A DNA stretch of 26,630 nucleotides from an uncultured Porphyromonas sp. GTDB lineage: Bacteria > Bacteroidota > Bacteroidia > Bacteroidales > Porphyromonadaceae. Positions 1 through 8,800 of the stretch are shown here, piece by piece (within the stretch, counting starts at the first letter, position 1; every line of letters starts with the position of its first letter). A model generated the notes under the pieces. That model was given only the letters and a program-made list of their open reading frames with translations. It had not been told where the DNA came from and searched no databases. The position numbers and the translations under genes are program-made. The stretch lies in contig UWSO01000029.1 of NCBI GenBank assembly GCA_900538385.1, positions 1 to 26,630 on the forward strand, given 5' to 3'.

Positions 1-61
1 GACCGAAGCCGAATCCCGAAAGCAACACAGCGATTCGCCTTTATGCAACAGTCTCCAAATC

Positions 62-114
62 GTTTTCCAACGATGGAAAAGAAAGTTTCCAAGGCTGGAA
101 AGTTTTTGGAAAAC
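62..114. repeat. Nested inverted repeats, possible diverged copy of the hairpin-rich intergenic element
   Basis: Perfect 9-bp arms GTTTTCCAA (62-70) and TTGGAAAAC (106-114) enclose further small hairpins: TTTTCCA/TGGAAAA around ACGA (63-80) and TTTCCA/TGGAAA around AGGC (86-101). The outer and first inner arms compete for the same bases, so alternative folds are possible. The TTTCC...GGAAA arms followed by AGAAA resemble part of the elements at 9221-9401 and 26510-26630, but similarity is too weak to be sure of common origin. An open frame crosses this stretch but has no recognisable protein content. Confidence 0.5.
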
Positions 115-120
115 CTATCT

Positions 121-154
121 CCTGCCGAGCGCACACACCTGCCGAGCGTACACA
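121..154. repeat. Two tandem copies of a 17-bp unit
   Basis: The unit beginning CCTGCCGAGCG is present at 121-137 and again at 138-154, differing at one base (GCACACA versus GTACACA). It sits just beyond the terminator of the lipoprotein genes. No function is evident. Confidence 0.6.
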
Positions 155-189
155 AAAGAAGGGGCAGAAACCACTTAGGTCTCTACCCC
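151..189 (-). terminator. Rho-independent terminator of the tandem lipoprotein genes
   Basis: Read on the minus strand, a 12-bp stem (189-178 with 172-161, two G-U pairs) closes a 5-nt loop and is followed by the T-rich tract TTCTTTTGTG (160-151). It lies about 55 bases beyond the stop codon at 245, as expected for the end of the lipoprotein transcription unit. Confidence 0.8.
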
Positions 190-244
190 ATACTTATTTG
201 TCGTAAGGCTATGCCTCTACAAATATACCGTGTCTTAGAGCCTG

Positions 245-682
245 CTACTTGACAAGCCTAAAGCCTATCATAGGCATCGGGAGTGCGACGCCATCTTTCA
301 GTTCGTAAAGGAGCAGAACATTGGTATCCCAGTTGACCTTCATAATGAAGTTCTTGGTGTCGTTTTCTATTGTTATAGTGGCAACGTAAGTCTTTTGCGT
401 AGCATCATAGCTGTAATACACAGGGACGGTGTACTTCAAGCCTTCTGCAGCCATCGTCAACTCGCCCTCTGTCTGACTTTTGAAGAACAGCTCTCCAGAG
501 ATGTCGCGATCTTTTTCATCGATGTCAAGCCCTGGGATATCCATATCGGTCTTCCAGCGGGTATTGACGAGTGCCTCCTTGGGGTCTTTTTCTTTTGGCT
601 CTTTCTTGCAGGAGCTGAGCAAGAGGGTGGTGCTGGCTAGCAACATAGCTAGGCAGATGCGGATTAATTGTCCTTTTCTCAT
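245..682 (-). CDS. Small lipoprotein, tandem paralogue 1
   Basis: Function unknown. A longer frame opens at 736, but the start at 682 (MRKGQLIRICLA) places a classical lipoprotein signal peptide at the N-terminus and matches the start of the neighbouring paralogue, giving 145 residues. The hydrophobic segment ends in the lipobox LLSSC with Cys25 as the lipidation site. It is followed by a Lys/Asp/Glu-rich tether (KKEPKEKDPKE), which may act as a surface-export signal in Bacteroidota; that part is inference. The mature domain (TRWK..., SGELFF..., YSYDATQK, VKVNWDTN) looks like a small all-beta fold of the kind seen in lipocalin-like Bacteroidota lipoproteins, but I cannot name a family. It lies 43 bases downstream of its paralogue and is probably cotranscribed. 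Confidence 0.8.
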   Translation of the reverse strand: MRKGQLIRICLAMLLASTTLLLSSCKKEPKEKDPKEALVNTRWKTDMDIPGLDIDEKDRDISGELFFKSQTEGELTMAAEGLKYTVPVYYSYDATQKTYVATITIENDTKNFIMKVNWDTNVLLLYELKDGVALPMPMIGFRLVK

Positions 683-725
683 TGATTGGAGTGGTTTTAT
701 GGTTATGATATCAGCAACTTGGCTG

Positions 726-1169
726 CTACTTGACAAGCGTGAAGAACATAATAGGTTGCGGGATGACGACTCCGTCTTCCTGCTCGTAGGCTGTCAAGAT
801 GTTAGTGTCCCAGTTGACCTTCAAAACAAATTTCTTGGTTTCATCTCCCATCTTCATAGTAGCGGGATAAGCCTTTTGCGTGGCGTCGTAGCTGTAAGTC
901 AGCGAGAAGGTCAGCTTCAGACCTTTGGCACCCACTGTCAGCTCGCCATCCGTCTGAGAGGTAAAGCGAAGCTCGCCTGATATCTCTCCGATTTCTTCGT
1001 CAATGTCAAGCCCTGGGAGGTCTGTAGCCATCTTCCAGCGGGTACCAACGAGTGCTACCTTAGGGTCCTTGTCTTTGGGGTCCTTATCTTTCTTGCAGGA
1101 GCTGAGCAGGAGGGTGGTACTGGCTAGCAACATGGCTAGGCAGATGCGGATCAATTGTTCTTTTCTCAT
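726..1169 (-). CDS. Small lipoprotein, tandem paralogue 2
   Basis: Function unknown. The start at 1169 (MRKEQLIRICLA) is preferred over an upstream frame opening at 1223 because it gives a compact signal peptide with lipobox LLSSC (Cys25); the product is 147 residues. The tether after Cys is strongly charged (KKDKDPKDKDPK). The mature domain shares TRWK, PGLDIDE, SGEL, SQT-GEL, YSYDATQK, VKVNWDTN and a C-terminal LVK with the downstream gene, so the two are duplicates. Signal peptides are almost identical (one residue differs) while mature domains are only a little over half identical. It follows the PD40 gene by 66 bases and may be read from that transcript or from a weak local promoter. Confidence 0.82.
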   Translation of the reverse strand: MRKEQLIRICLAMLLASTTLLLSSCKKDKDPKDKDPKVALVGTRWKMATDLPGLDIDEEIGEISGELRFTSQTDGELTVGAKGLKLTFSLTYSYDATQKAYPATMKMGDETKKFVLKVNWDTNILTAYEQEDGVVIPQPIMFFTLVK

Positions 1170-1201
1170 TGTGATTGGGTTATTTATTGGTTTAACGCCC
1201 G

Positions 1202-1209
1202 CTAAGGTA
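1202..1209 (-). promoter_or_regulatory. Possible weak minus-7 box for the lipoprotein pair
   Basis: Minus-strand TACCTTAG is one base from the Bacteroidota TAnnTTTG box and is 33 bases before the start codon at 1169. No convincing minus-33 element is visible. Confidence 0.25.
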
Positions 1210-1235
1210 GTGCTTTTCCCCAATATAGGGTGCTC

Positions 1236-2573
1236 TTAGCGATGCGGGCGCTCGAGCTGTCGTATCTCCTGAGCAAGTGCACGCAATGCTTTGCGGGCTG
1301 CGGGGAGCTCACGCTCGAGCTGTAGGATCATCCCGGTCAGGTCGGCATCGCTACCGCTATGCTGGTGGTAGGCTGTGCGGAGGCGAGCCAGTGTCTGCTC
1401 CTGCTCGGTGAGCTGCTTCTGCTGGGTCAGATATTGATCGTAGAGGGTCGCAGCCTCGGTGGAGTGAAACTGCTCGCGGCTGGTGTAGATCAGATCCGGT
1501 GCCACGACGAAGTCACCTTGAGAAGCGTTGCTGTGGGCAGGCTGTGCGGTTGTTTGCTGGCTCAGCAAGGCGGTGTAGTCTACATCCGCCCGCTGCGTGA
1601 TACGATAAGGGCGCAGCATAGCGTACTGACGCAGGAGTGCGGGGTCATTGGACGGAACCGCTGTCACCTCGCCATCATTGTAGACAAAGCGGTAAACGGT
1701 GACCATGCCGTGAGGAGCATAGCGGTCGGAGACGAGGTAGCCGAGATGACGCTCAGCATTGAAAGCCAGGAGCAAGTCATCGCCCGTGCTGTTGTACGGG
1801 AGTCCCAGTGGCACTGGCTGCAGATAACCTCCCGAAGCTGTCTGGCGGGTCATGTAGAGGTCTCGTCCGCCCAGTCCGTGCTGGCTAATAGCTGAGAAGT
1901 AGAGCGTGATACCGTCTGGAGCTAGTGAGGGGTAAGAGGGAGCCTCTAGGCTGTCTGGGATGGCGGTAATAATCGTAGCATCCGCTTGGAGGGTTGTGGG
2001 GATCGGCTGATTGGCTAGGAGATCGCCATAGACGAGACGCACGGGTGCATCGGGACCCTTTCGGAGCGGTCTAATGTATCGATCGCTTCGCTCGGTGAGG
2101 AAGCCTAGCCCTAGGCTGTCGCAGGAGAAGACTTTGACGCCCTGTCCGTTGAGGTAGTTGGCTAATTGCTCTCGTGCAATGGTGACGGTGTCGGCAACTT
2201 CTAGCCAGAGGACGTTTCCCATGAGCCGGCGCAACGCATGCAGTCGCTCAGCGTAGAGGTCGGTAGCGTGATGCGCCTTGCGCGCTCTGCTCTGCTTCTC
2301 GAGCGAAGCGGACAGCTCGTCTAGTCGTAGCTCTCGGAGATAGCTCTCCCAGAGAGCGGGCAGGTACTTGCCATTTTGATGAGCGAGGTACTCATAAGCC
2401 GAGACGGCTAAGTCACTGCGTCCTCGCTCTGTAGCCAGCTCCACGAGCTGCGTAGCGGTAGCTACAGAGGGCTTCGCACGAAAGGCTTGCGTGAGCGAGT
2501 CTAGCTCCTGACCTTGGACCATAAAGAGTGGCAGTGTGAGGAGGCAAACGAAGATGACGAGTAGACGCTTCAT
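1236..2573 (-). CDS. Secreted PD40 beta-propeller-like protein with helical N-terminus and C-terminal coiled coil
   Basis: The 445-residue product starts with a signal peptide (MKRLLVIFVCLLTLPLFMVQG, cleavage near residue 21), so it acts in the envelope. Residues about 25-115 are helical and TPR-like. Residues about 213-243 carry a PD40/WD40-like blade (YPSLAPDGITLYFSA followed by GGRDLYMTR), the motif found in TolB-like propellers and in several Bacteroidota envelope proteins, where it is often fused to an OmpA domain. No OmpA domain is present here. Residues about 375-445 are rich in Gln, Glu and Leu and look like a coiled coil. A role in the envelope or as a structural scaffold is inference. 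The start is fixed by the signal peptide; a heptad repeat array abuts it directly upstream. Confidence 0.75.
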   Translation of the reverse strand: MKRLLVIFVCLLTLPLFMVQGQELDSLTQAFRAKPSVATATQLVELATERGRSDLAVSAYEYLAHQNGKYLPALWESYLRELRLDELSASLEKQSRARKAHHATDLYAERLHALRRLMGNVLWLEVADTVTIAREQLANYLNGQGVKVFSCDSLGLGFLTERSDRYIRPLRKGPDAPVRLVYGDLLANQPIPTTLQADATIITAIPDSLEAPSYPSLAPDGITLYFSAISQHGLGGRDLYMTRQTASGGYLQPVPLGLPYNSTGDDLLLAFNAERHLGYLVSDRYAPHGMVTVYRFVYNDGEVTAVPSNDPALLRQYAMLRPYRITQRADVDYTALLSQQTTAQPAHSNASQGDFVVAPDLIYTSREQFHSTEAATLYDQYLTQQKQLTEQEQTLARLRTAYHQHSGSDADLTGMILQLERELPAARKALRALAQEIRQLERPHR

Positions 2574-2576
2574 GGG

Positions 2577-2611
2577 AGATTAGAGATTAGATATTAGAAG
2601 TTAGAGATTAG
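2577..2611 (-). repeat. Heptad repeat array abutting the start of the PD40 gene
   Basis: Five consecutive 7-bp units on the plus strand: AGATTAG, AGATTAG, ATATTAG, AAGTTAG, AGATTAG. Read with the gene this is (CTAANNT)n ending three bases before the ATG, where a ribosome-binding site would normally be. No TAnnTTTG box lies between the array and the start codon. Confidence 0.85.
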
Positions 2612-2615
2612 AGCA

Positions 2616-2660
2616 AGCGTCTCGGAGTAGTCAGACGATATCCGACAGCTCCGAGACGCT
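2616..2660 (-). terminator. Strong hairpin after panE, possible terminator or mRNA-end structure
   Basis: A perfect 12-bp inverted repeat (2616-2627 with 2649-2660) around a 21-nt loop begins five bases after the panE stop codon. There is no T tract after it on the minus strand, so intrinsic termination is uncertain. It could instead stabilise the transcript end or separate expression of panE and the PD40 gene. Confidence 0.5.
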
Positions 2661-2665
2661 GATGA

Positions 2666-3628
2666 TTACTGCTGCGCGATGCGCTGCAAGATACCGGCGT
2701 AAGCCTCTTCGTAATGTGGTGCTGAGAGTCCTAAGCGATGGCTCTCACGGACTACGTAACCGACAAGGCTCTCGACTTCGCTCTGATGATGGTTGCGTAG
2801 GTCGCTATTCATTGAGGTGGTCGTGGCGGGTGGCATGCGCTCTATGCGACGAAGTGCTGAGGCGACTGGATCGGCATCGCTGATGCCCCAGCCCTTAGCA
2901 CGGTAGAGCTGGCAGAGCTCTTCAGTGAGTCCGATGACAAAGGCACGATGCGCACCGAGCAAGCCCTCGACGTTGCAATCGTAGTAGCCTGTTGCAGCAG
3001 CTGAGTTGGAGAGCATGAGGTACTTTTTGCGCACCTCCTCCATAGGATCATCGGGGATAACAAGGTCGATGCCCGCAGCTTGAGAGATCTTGAGAAGTCG
3101 CTCTTCGCTAGCCGTTCGCTCACTACCGATGGGGCGTGCGAGGGAACCTATATAGAGTCGCTCGTTGTCGGAGTGGCTCTCCACTACGCCAGGCTCTGTG
3201 CGCCGTGCGGTGATATAAGCGACACCCGCCCAGCGCTCGACCTCTGCGGGGAGCATCGTGCAGAGCTGCTCGTGGATGTCTAGTCCATTGAGCAGGGGCA
3301 AGACAGCACTCTCTTTGGTCAGATAAGGCTGGAGCGGACGAATACTGTCGGTCAGGTCATAGCTCTTGGTCACGACAACTAGATAGTCTATCGAGCCCAG
3401 CTCTTGCGGATCGCAAGTAACGCAGCTAGGACGCACAACGGTCTCTGCCAGACGAGGCGAAGAGATGCGCAAGCCCTCACGGCGTACACGGTCGTAGTGC
3501 GCGCCTGGACGCATAAGGTAGGAGACGCGCAACTGGTCGGGATGCTCCATGGCGTAGCGTGTCCACAGCCCGCCGAAGTATCCGCCGACGCCTCCTAAGC
3601 CTAGGATAACGATATGAGGAGGTCTCAT
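2666..3628 (-). CDS. panE: 2-dehydropantoate 2-reductase (ketopantoate reductase, ApbA/PanE family)
   Basis: Reduces ketopantoate to pantoate with NADPH, a step of pantothenate and coenzyme A synthesis in the cytoplasm. The 320-residue length fits the family. An N-terminal Rossmann motif GLGGVGGYFGG (10-20) is followed by VVTKSYDL (86-92) and PLLNGLD (111-117) with the family Asn at 114. The C-terminal helical domain has a Lys pair at 201-202 in the position of the catalytic lysine, and TSMNSDL...SEVESL with Glu284 in the position of the substrate-binding glutamate. The family includes paralogues with other substrates, so the exact substrate is inferred. It starts six bases after lpdA stops and is almost certainly cotranscribed with it. 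Confidence 0.82.
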   Translation of the reverse strand: MRPPHIVILGLGGVGGYFGGLWTRYAMEHPDQLRVSYLMRPGAHYDRVRREGLRISSPRLAETVVRPSCVTCDPQELGSIDYLVVVTKSYDLTDSIRPLQPYLTKESAVLPLLNGLDIHEQLCTMLPAEVERWAGVAYITARRTEPGVVESHSDNERLYIGSLARPIGSERTASEERLLKISQAAGIDLVIPDDPMEEVRKKYLMLSNSAAATGYYDCNVEGLLGAHRAFVIGLTEELCQLYRAKGWGISDADPVASALRRIERMPPATTTSMNSDLRNHHQSEVESLVGYVVRESHRLGLSAPHYEEAYAGILQRIAQQ

Positions 3629-3634
3629 GGCTAA

Positions 3635-5005
3635 CTAGTGCGTACGGGGAAAGGTCTCCAGCGTCTCCTTGAGGATCTCAGCCACAGAGGGGTGCGGGAA
3701 GATGATTTCGCTCAGCTCGTGCGCCGTCATGCCACGCTCGATGGCTAGCCCTGCGGTGACGATCAGTTCGCTACAAGGATTGCCTAGCATGTGCACACCG
3801 AGTATCTTGCCTTCGGGGTTGACAAGTACTTTGCAAAATCCTGAAGCCATCTCGTTTTCGGCAACAAAGCGACCTGAGTAGCTCATCGGGAGCATCAGCT
3901 TCGTATAGACCTTGTCTCCATTCTTTAGGGCGTCTTCGGTGAAGCCTACGCCCGCTATCTCGGGATGCGTGTAGACGACCCCTGGGATGGCGCGGTAGCT
4001 CATCGGATTGATCTCACGGCCGAGGATATGGTCCACCGCTACCTCTGCCTCACGCACAGCCGTATGGGCTAGGAGCGAGTGCCCATTGACATCGCCCGCA
4101 GCATAGAGGTTGGGGAGCGAGGTACGGAGGTATTCGTCAGTCTTGATGCCTCGACGCTCTAGCTCGAGCCCTTGGCTGAGCAGTGCCTCGAAGGAGCTGG
4201 TCACGGGACGACGACCCACAGAGAGCATCACTTGCTCGCCCTCTACCTTAAAGGTCTCGCCCTCGTACTCGACCTCTACGCCATCGGCATAGAGATGCGT
4301 CACCTTATGCTGGAGGTAGAACTTGATACCGCGCTTCGTGTACTCTTCACGCAGGAGTGCAGCCAGCTCACTGTCCATCCCGTTGATGATCTCGGGGAGC
4401 ATCTCGACCACAGAGACGGTCACGCCCATCTCGTTGTAGTAAGCTGCGAACTCCATGCCGATGACGCCACCACCAATGATGACGATCGAGGCGGGAAGCT
4501 CCTTGCTGTCCAATGCCTCTCGGTGGGTGATGTAGTGACCCTCCTCGACACCTGGTATAGGCGGTATAACCGTCTCTGAGCCCGTGCAGAGGAGTAGATG
4601 CTTAGCCGTGTAAGTCTCACCAGCCGCCGTAACGGTATAGGTGTCGTCGCTATTGTGCGCTGTGACAGTTGCGTGCTCCGTGACCACGGTCACGCCAGCA
4701 TCCTTCATACGTGCACGAATACCAGCGACGAGCTTGCGCACGACTTTGTTCTTTCTAGAGATAACCTTGGCAGGGTCTATCTGCTCTGGCGTACAAGTGA
4801 CGCCATACTTAGCAGCACTCTGTACCGTCTGCCAAACTTTAGCCGAGTACAGGAGCGTCTTCGTAGGGATGCACCCTTCGTTGAGGCAGACACCACCGAG
4901 CGCGCGCTCCTCGATGAGCAGCGTCTGCAGTCCGCCACGAGCAGCACGCTCAGCTGCCGTGTAACCCGCAGGGCCTCCACCGACGATGATAAGATCGTAT
5001 GTCAT
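3635..5005 (-). CDS. lpdA: Dihydrolipoyl dehydrogenase (E3)
   Basis: FAD-dependent enzyme that reoxidises dihydrolipoamide using NAD+, serving 2-oxoacid dehydrogenase complexes or the glycine cleavage system. The 456 residues include an N-terminal FAD motif (GGGPAGYTAAE, 9-19), the redox disulfide GGVCLNEGC (Cys40 and Cys45), an NAD-binding motif VIIGGGVIGMEFA (175-187), the second FAD segment (LYAAGDV), and the C-terminal active-site pair PHPSVAE (His438, Glu443) contributed to the partner subunit. No other subunit of a lipoyl complex is encoded nearby, so which complex it serves cannot be read from context. It lies 39 bases after gpmA and six bases before panE. Confidence 0.93.
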   Translation of the reverse strand: MTYDLIIVGGGPAGYTAAERAARGGLQTLLIEERALGGVCLNEGCIPTKTLLYSAKVWQTVQSAAKYGVTCTPEQIDPAKVISRKNKVVRKLVAGIRARMKDAGVTVVTEHATVTAHNSDDTYTVTAAGETYTAKHLLLCTGSETVIPPIPGVEEGHYITHREALDSKELPASIVIIGGGVIGMEFAAYYNEMGVTVSVVEMLPEIINGMDSELAALLREEYTKRGIKFYLQHKVTHLYADGVEVEYEGETFKVEGEQVMLSVGRRPVTSSFEALLSQGLELERRGIKTDEYLRTSLPNLYAAGDVNGHSLLAHTAVREAEVAVDHILGREINPMSYRAIPGVVYTHPEIAGVGFTEDALKNGDKVYTKLMLPMSYSGRFVAENEMASGFCKVLVNPEGKILGVHMLGNPCSELIVTAGLAIERGMTAHELSEIIFPHPSVAEILKETLETFPRTH

Positions 5006-5044
5006 AATAGTTAAGAGTATCTAGTGAAATGAACGGGATCGTGT

Positions 5045-5791
5045 CTACTTGCTCTTGCCCTGATTGGCAACGGCTGCCTGAAGCTTAGCTATCTGCTCGG
5101 GATCACCGAGGAAGTAGTCACGCTGCAGCTGCATCTTGTCGTCAAACTCGAAGACGTACGGGATGCCCGTCGGCAGGTTGAGCGAAGGGATCTCTTCGTC
5201 CGAGATACCCTTGAGGTGCTTGACGATACCTCTCAAGCTATTGCCGTGAGCCGTGACGATGATCTCTCCATACTTCTCCAGGTCGGGACGAATGTTGCTC
5301 TCCCAGTAAGGAAGGATGCGCTCGACCGTCTCCTTGAGCGACTCCGTGAGTGGGAGTTCGTCAGGATTGACCGCAGCATAGCGTGGGTCGTGCTGCGGCG
5401 CACGCTCATCGGTCGGGTCTAGTGGTGCGGGGGGCACATCGTAACTGCGTCGCCAGATGTGCACCTGCTCCTCGCCATACTTAGCCGCTGTCTCGGACTT
5501 GTCCAGTCCTTGTAGCATGCCGTAGTGCTTCTCGTTGAGGCGCCACGACTTCTCCACGGGGATCCAGTCGAGGTCCATCTCGTCGAGGATAATATTTAGC
5601 GTCTTGATGGCGCGCTTGAGATATGATGTGTAAGCCTTGCCAAAGCGAAAGCCCGCCTTGCGTAGCTGTCGACCAGCCTCGTGCGCCTCCTCGACACCTT
5701 GCTCGGTGAGGTCGACGTCTGTCCAGCCGGTGAATTGATTACTCTTATTCCACGCACTCTGTCCGTGGCGTACTAATACAAGTCTTTTCAT
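5045..5791 (-). CDS. gpmA: 2,3-bisphosphoglycerate-dependent phosphoglycerate mutase
   Basis: Interconverts 3- and 2-phosphoglycerate in glycolysis and gluconeogenesis. The 248-residue length matches the dPGM family. The N-terminal signature VRHGQSAWN has phospho-accepting His9. NQFTGWTDVDLTEQG (18-32), LNEKHYGMLQGL (86-96, acid residue Glu87) and VTAHGNSLRG (179-188, second catalytic His182) are all intact. The gene sits 29 bases after the DUF2723 gene and 39 bases before lpdA, so it is likely part of the same minus-strand operon, although it has no clear functional link to the upstream gene. Confidence 0.95.
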   Translation of the reverse strand: MKRLVLVRHGQSAWNKSNQFTGWTDVDLTEQGVEEAHEAGRQLRKAGFRFGKAYTSYLKRAIKTLNIILDEMDLDWIPVEKSWRLNEKHYGMLQGLDKSETAAKYGEEQVHIWRRSYDVPPAPLDPTDERAPQHDPRYAAVNPDELPLTESLKETVERILPYWESNIRPDLEKYGEIIVTAHGNSLRGIVKHLKGISDEEIPSLNLPTGIPYVFEFDDKMQLQRDYFLGDPEQIAKLQAAVANQGKSK

Positions 5792-5820
5792 AATGGTGAG
5801 ATAAAGGAGTTTCTAAATGA

Positions 5821-8800
5821 TTACTGATTTACTGTGTCAGAGAGTCTCTGACCAAGCTGCTGAGCAGTCACCTCCTTGACAGCCTCTAGGGATCCGCCAA
5901 AGGTGGGTAATGCTTGCTGTAGCATCGTTTCATACTCAGCCAAGAGATTGCGACCCCAAAGCATATCTATACGAACTAAGTCCATAAGTGTGACAAGCGA
6001 GTAGCGCACCATCGAGTCGTTGATAAGCGCCAACTGATGACTTGGCTTCTGCTGGCTAACCCAGTAGAGAAGCTGTGCCGTGTCTCGGAAAAGTGCACGA
6101 ACGATCTCATCACCCTGCTCCGTCATCTTGGCACGGTAGTATGCGTCCGCTAGACTTACGTCAGTCATGTCGTAGGGAACCGCCTTAGGCGAGATCACCT
6201 CGGCACACTTCGTCAGCACCTCCTTAGCTAGCTCAACATCGCCTTGGCGCAGGAGCGCCTGGGCTAGCGTCGCGAAGACACGTGCTCGATAGTAGTAAGA
6301 GATGTTGCGTCGGATATTCTCGTCAAAGTAGATGTCAGGGTCGTTGGCATTGAAATAGCGATACTTGTTCATCACCAAGTCATACAGACGCTCCACATCT
6401 ACCTCGTAGGGCGTACCCGCTACGGTCGTCGGGTTAAAGCGTTGCGCCATACCCACATAAGACATATACTGTCTCTGGTTGGCAAAGACATTCTGAGGAG
6501 CCGAGCTTACCCACATGATCGGTCTCTGCCACTCAGATGCGCCCAGCATGTCTAGGACAAAGAGCTGATCTCTCGTCATGGCCGACTTGCCCTCTAGCGA
6601 AAGCACCATACTCTCAGGCATAGGCAAGCCCTGAAGCTGTGGGAACTGCTTAGCGACAGCTGCCGAGTCAACGGGTAGCAGCACCTTGTCCGTAGGAATC
6701 TGCGCCTGTCCCTGTGGCACGATCTTGGTCGCCTCCTTCATAGCTTGGTCAAAAGGCATCGGCACCGCACTCGTTGGGCGTATCAGCGCATAGGAGTTCG
6801 TGACGAAGAAAGCCGGACTCATATACTTATTCGGTATCGGCTGCGCCTCGTAGCTGTGACGTAGCATGTGCTTGCCGTACCACTCCGACTGCAGGTAGCT
6901 CAGGTTGCCCACCTTAACATCAGTGCGCACGCCCTCCACCTCTTGGGCATACCATAGGGGGAAGGTATCGTTATCTCCGAAGCAAAGTAGCACCGCATTG
7001 GGATCGCAACTGATCAAGTAGTTGTAGCCGAAGTCGCTCGCTAAGACACGTCCCGAGCGGTCGTGGTCGTCCCAGTTTTCCGAAGCCATCTGTATTGGCA
7101 CGATCAACCCTAGTACCGAGACGATCGAAGCGGTCAGCACTGGCTTGAGCTTAGCGCGGCTCAACAACTCGTAGAGTCCTGCCACACCGAAGCCGATCCA
7201 TATCGCAAAGGCGTAGAAGGAACCCGCATAGGCGTAGTCTCGCTCACGTGGCTGCCCTGGCGTCTGGTTGATGTAAAGAATGATCGCCAAGCCCGTCATG
7301 AAGAAGAGCGCCAGCGTGATCCAAAAAGCTTGCATCCCTTTCTTACGTCTTGTCACTTGAAAGGCAATGCCTAGGAAGCCGAGGAGCAGCGGCAGGAGGT
7401 AGTAAGCGTTGCGGCCCTTGTTATTGCGGAGTTGATCTGGCAGATCTTTGGTCTTACCCAGTGCGATCTGATCAATAAATGAGTAGCCCGTGAGGACGCC
7501 TCCCTTGAGCATACCGCCATCACCCTGCAGGTCGTTCTGACGGCCGATAAAGTTCCAGCCAAAGTAACGCCAGTACATATAGTTAACCTGATAGCGCAGG
7601 AGGTACTTCAAGTTGTCCGCCATCGAGGGCTTAGACATATCATCTGGGTTGCGATCCACCCAACTGTTGTACGCACTGATATGCTCAGGCTGCGGAGAGT
7701 ACATACGGGGGAAGAGCATCTTGCTCCCCGCGGCATACTTGACCTCCGGCTGGCTGTATATCTTGACATACTCGTCAGGTTCGTTTGGATTGCCCTTAAC
7801 CTTAGGCGCATAGACCGGCTTACCCTCCTCCATGGCAATAGGACGAGCCACGTAGGTAGCACTATACAGGTGCGGGATCGCACCATACTGCTCACGGTTG
7901 ATGTAGCTCTTGATCGCAAGCGCCGTGTTCGGCTCATTCTGATTCATTGGCGTGCCAGCCAGAGAGCGTACCAAGATCACTCCGTAGGAGCTGAAGCCAA
8001 TCATGATGACCAGCATACACATCTGTGCTGTGTGCAGGAGCTGCAGAGAGACCTTTCTGTTTTGGAAGAGGTATATCGCCAGTGCTATCGTCACAATCAC
8101 GCCCAGCCAAGCGGCTCCTCCGAAGTATGGGATGCCGATCAAGCACCAAGAGAGGAGGAAAGAGCTGATGATCAGATTACGACCACGCTCGCCTCGCTGA
8201 TAGAACGTGAGCGAACCAACCAGAACCACCATAAGGACGGCTAGATAGATGTAGAAGCCACTGTTGTACGGCATCTCCAGTCCATTGACCACCCAGCGGT
8301 CTATCGTACCTCCGAAGGCGACGACACCCTGCATGATGCCAAACATGATGACCGCGATCAAGAAGAAGGAGACGATCAGCGTCGTGGCGATCCCCTTGAA
8401 GGTAAGCGCATCATGCTTCCGGAAGTAGTATATAAGCGCCATCGCAGGGATGCAGAGCAGGTTGAGCAAGTGGACCCCGATGCTTAGTCCCATCACGTAC
8501 GCAATGAGAACGATCCAGCGGTCGGAGCGGGCATTGTCTGCACGGTCGCTCCACTTGAGCATCAGCCAAAAGACCAGTGCCGTCAGGAAGGAACTAAAGG
8601 CATACACCTCGCTCTCCACAGCACTGTACCAGAATGTATCCGTAAAGGTATAGAGCAAGGCTCCCACCAGTCCAGAACCCATAATCAGGATCGTCTGCGC
8701 TAAGGTAGGTACAGGCATCACCCCCTCAGGGATCAACTGCTTGGCGCAAGGCGAAGCCCCCGGTAGCACCACACGACGCACTAGATGGGTAATACTCCAG

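Noticed and set aside
43..252. A 69-residue plus-strand frame at the window start
   Set aside because: It runs through inverted repeats, a tandem repeat and the opposite-strand terminator, and its translation has no recognisable domain or signal.
2577..2611. CRISPR-like or VNTR coding repeat
   Set aside because: Units are 7 bp without spacers and outside any gene, so neither CRISPR nor a coding repeat applies.
7681..8244. Long plus-strand frames opposite the DUF2723 gene and similar antisense frames elsewhere
   Set aside because: They are shadows of well-supported genes on the other strand, with charged low-complexity translations and no independent start signals.
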